In this document: piece by piece, positions 5,782-7,737 of the stretch
Position numbering within the stretch: the stretch's first letter is position 1
How the letters are laid out: every line of letters begins with the position of its first letter
Source of the DNA: an uncultured Eubacteriales bacterium
GTDB taxonomy: Bacteria; Bacillota; Clostridia; Christensenellales; Borkfalkiaceae
DNA length: 7,737 bases
Assembly (NCBI GenBank): GCA_900556195.1
Contig: USOJ01000036.1
Coordinates: forward strand, 1 to 7,737
Direction: 5' to 3'
Notes under the pieces: generated by a model
What the model was told of the DNA's origin: nothing
What the model saw: the letters and a program-made list of their open reading frames with translations, nothing else
Database searches by the model: none
Program-made: the position numbers and the translations under genes

Positions 5782-7737
5782 GTTCTTCTTTTACCTTGTC
5801 TTTTAATTCCATAACGAGTTTGAACGCCGCAATCGGTGTAAGAGAATTTATATCGGTGGATAATAAAATTTCTTCTGCATCCGAAAGCGGTTTCTCCGTC
5901 TTTTCTTCGACGGTTTCCGTGTTTTTCGTATTCTGCGGCAGCATAGTACGGGTTAAGTCGTTCTTTTCAAGTCGTTTCAGTATTACTTTCGCCCTATCCG
6001 TTACGACTTTCGGTACGCCTGCAAGAGCGGCAACTTCTATACCGAAACTCTTATTTGCGCTGCCCCGCATGATTTTTCGTAAAAATACGATTTTCCCGTT
6101 GAGTTCCTTTACGGTGATTTTATAATTTTTAACGCCTTCGATTACCCCTTCGAGTTCCGAAAGTTCGTGATAATGCGTCGCGAAAAGCGTTTTTGCGCGA
6201 ACGTTTTCTGCGAGATATTCGACGACTGCCCAGGCAATACCGAGTCCGTCGAAAGTGCTCGTTCCTCTGCCGACTTCGTCGAGAATAAGAAGGCTGCGTT
6301 TAGTCGCGTGTAGCAGTATAGTTGCAACTTCCGTCATCTCAACCATAAACGTCGATTGATTATAAATTATGTTGTCGTTTGCGCCGATACGGGTAAAAAT
6401 TCTGTCAACGATGGGAATTTCTGCCGATTTTGCGGGTACGAAAGAGCCGATTTGCGCCATTACGCATATGAGCGCGTTTTGACGCATGTACGTACTTTTA
6501 CCCGCCATGTTCGGTCCGGTAATTATCATTACGCGGCTGTCGCCGTTATCGATATAAGCGTCGTTAGATACGAAAGCGTCGTAAGACGAGGCTTCGACGA
6601 CCGGGTGTCTGCCGCCTACGACGTTGAAAGCGTCGTTTTCGCCGACTATTTGCGGTTTGCAATAATTGTATTTTTTTGCTACTTTCGCAAAAGAACATAA
6701 AACGTCAAGGCAGGCTATCGCGTTTGCCGTGCGTTGTATTCGCTTGATATTTTCCGCAAGTAATGCTTTTATTTTCGAGAAAATTTCTATCTCGATGCGT
6801 TTAATCGATTCGTCTGCGGACAAAATTTCGACTTCGATGTTTTTAAGTTCTTCGGTAACGTACCTTTCGCCGTTTACGGTCGTTTGCTTACGGATATAGT
6901 TATAAGGAACTTTGTCTTTGAAAGAGTTGCTGACTTCGATATAATAACCGAACACTTTGTTGTAAGCGATTTTGAGAGTTCTGATACCCGTTTTTTCTTT
7001 TTCCTGCGTTTCGATTTGCTTAATTATATCGCCGGAATGATTGCGCATCTGACGCAATCTGTCAAGTTCTTTATCGAATCCGTCGCGTATGTAATTTCTG
7101 TCTTTACTGTACGTCGTCGGGTCGGAGTTTATCGCGCTTTGAATAAGTTTGGCGATATCCGTAAAATCGTCGATATTATCGGATATATCCTGCATAATTT
7201 TAACGGTCGAACCAAACAGAAGAATTTTAATGTTCGGCAATGCGAGCATCGATTCCGATAAAGAATAGCAGTCTGACGGGGTCGCGTTTCCGTTGGATAT
7301 TCTGCCCGCGAGCCTTTCCATATCGCGGATATCGCCGAGTCTCTCGTCTATACCACCGCGAAGAATTGCCGAAGAATATAATTCGTTCACGCCGTCTAAT
7401 CTGTAATTTATTTTTTCTTCGGATATAAGCGGAGTCGTTATCCATTGCGACAGAAGTCGGGAGCCCATAGCCGTATCGGTTTTATCGAGCAGCCATAAAA
7501 GCGAGCCGTAACGTTTTCCGTCGCGCATGCTCTTTACGAGTTCGAGATTTTTAAGCGAGTTATAATCGAGAGTCATGCACTGCTCTTTTCTCTCTTTTAT
7601 TACGTTGTTCACGTTTACGAGCGCGTGCTTTTGCGTTTCTTTAAGGTATGCGATAAGTCCGCCGCAAGCACAAATCGACTCTTCGTCGTTTTCGATTTCA
7701 AACGGTTTGAGCGTCGATACCGAAAATTGCTCCAAAA
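5774..7737 (-). CDS. mutS: DNA mismatch repair protein MutS, C-terminal three quarters (5' end beyond window)
   Basis: About 654 codons are visible of a protein usually near 870 residues. The N-terminal mismatch-reading domain with the Phe-x-Glu motif lies beyond the right edge. Numbering from the TTG codon at 7735: the end of the connector (about 1-45), lever and clamp (about 55-365, with FGYYIEVSN at 262-270 and GERYVTEELK at 289-298), then the ABC-type ATPase. The ATPase has Walker A GPNMAGKST (407-415), the signature loop STFMVEMTE (461-469), Walker B LLILDE (482-487) and ATHYHE (519-524). A helix-turn-helix dimerisation part follows (KSFGIEVAALAGVP, 562-575), then a variable linker and a short C-terminal helix. 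MutS binds mismatches as a dimer, becomes an ATP-bound sliding clamp and recruits MutL, encoded directly downstream with an 8-bp overlap. The residue before QSTFMVEM is Asn where Gly is usual. Apart from the window edge it looks intact. Confidence 0.96.
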   Translation of the reverse strand, partial: LEQFSVSTLKPFEIENDEESICACGGLIAYLKETQKHALVNVNNVIKERKEQCMTLDYNSLKNLELVKSMRDGKRYGSLLWLLDKTDTAMGSRLLSQWITTPLISEEKINYRLDGVNELYSSAILRGGIDERLGDIRDMERLAGRISNGNATPSDCYSLSESMLALPNIKILLFGSTVKIMQDISDNIDDFTDIAKLIQSAINSDPTTYSKDRNYIRDGFDKELDRLRQMRNHSGDIIKQIETQEKEKTGIRTLKIAYNKVFGYYIEVSNSFKDKVPYNYIRKQTTVNGERYVTEELKNIEVEILSADESIKRIEIEIFSKIKALLAENIKRIQRTANAIACLDVLCSFAKVAKKYNYCKPQIVGENDAFNVVGGRHPVVEASSYDAFVSNDAYIDNGDSRVMIITGPNMAGKSTYMRQNALICVMAQIGSFVPAKSAEIPIVDRIFTRIGANDNIIYNQSTFMVEMTEVATILLHATKRSLLILDEVGRGTSTFDGLGIAWAVVEYLAENVRAKTLFATHYHELSELEGVIEGVKNYKITVKELNGKIVFLRKIMRGSANKSFGIEVAALAGVPKVVTDRAKVILKRLEKNDLTRTMLPQNTKNTETVEEKTEKPLSDAEEILLSTDINSLTPIAAFKLVMELKDKVKEEHE

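Noticed and set aside
3839..7445. Many open frames of 60-125 codons opposite mutL and mutS
   Set aside because: They are antisense or out-of-frame shadows of two strongly conserved genes, with no ribosome binding sites and no recognisable domains.
7733..7735. Start codon of mutS at 7735
   Set aside because: The codon is TTG in the middle of the connector domain; the reading frame continues off the right edge, so this is a truncated view and not the gene start.

Overview
The window looks like a piece of a bacterial chromosome of Bacillota/Clostridia type, probably from an uncultured lineage. G+C is moderate to low (roughly 40% by eye). The promoter upstream of padR is a textbook sigma-A site. 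MutL carries the endonuclease motif found in bacteria without MutH, and the tyrosine recombinase resembles clostridial/XerS-type proteins. Every complete gene is intact, and I see no insertion sequence, CRISPR array, tRNA or rRNA gene.

Layout, left to right. Positions 1-287 (minus strand) hold the N-terminal 95 codons of a PadR-family repressor that runs off the left edge, with a clear ribosome binding site and a perfect-consensus promoter. Positions 288-597 are an AT-rich divergent intergenic region. It holds a 16-bp perfect inverted repeat with a 4-nt centre, a second 9-bp inverted repeat, and a direct-repeat pair with a 22-bp period. Positions 598-1656 (plus strand) encode a 352-residue XerS-like tyrosine recombinase with all catalytic residues. 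It overlaps by 17 bp with hflX (1640-2890), a ribosome-associated GTPase. hflX converges on a minus-strand operon, and the two share a bidirectional terminator that reaches into both coding ends.

Positions 2903-7737 (minus strand) are a tightly coupled operon transcribed mutS > mutL > miaA. mutS enters from the right edge without its N-terminal domain. mutS and mutL overlap by 8 bp, and mutL and miaA by 4 bp (ATGA). MutS recognises mismatches and MutL nicks the strand to be repaired. MiaA prenylates A37 of tRNAs reading UNN codons. The neighbourhood recalls the enterobacterial mutL-miaA-hfq-hflX cluster, but here hfq is absent between miaA and hflX, and hflX is inverted and joined to a recombinase.

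Most of the window is housekeeping DNA. The part most worth a second look is 288-600. There a single-protein Xer-like recombinase sits about 115 bp downstream of a palindrome whose core can be read as 11 bp - 6 bp - 11 bp, the geometry of a dif site. The recombinase gene also appears to start without a Shine-Dalgarno sequence, exactly where transcription is predicted to begin.
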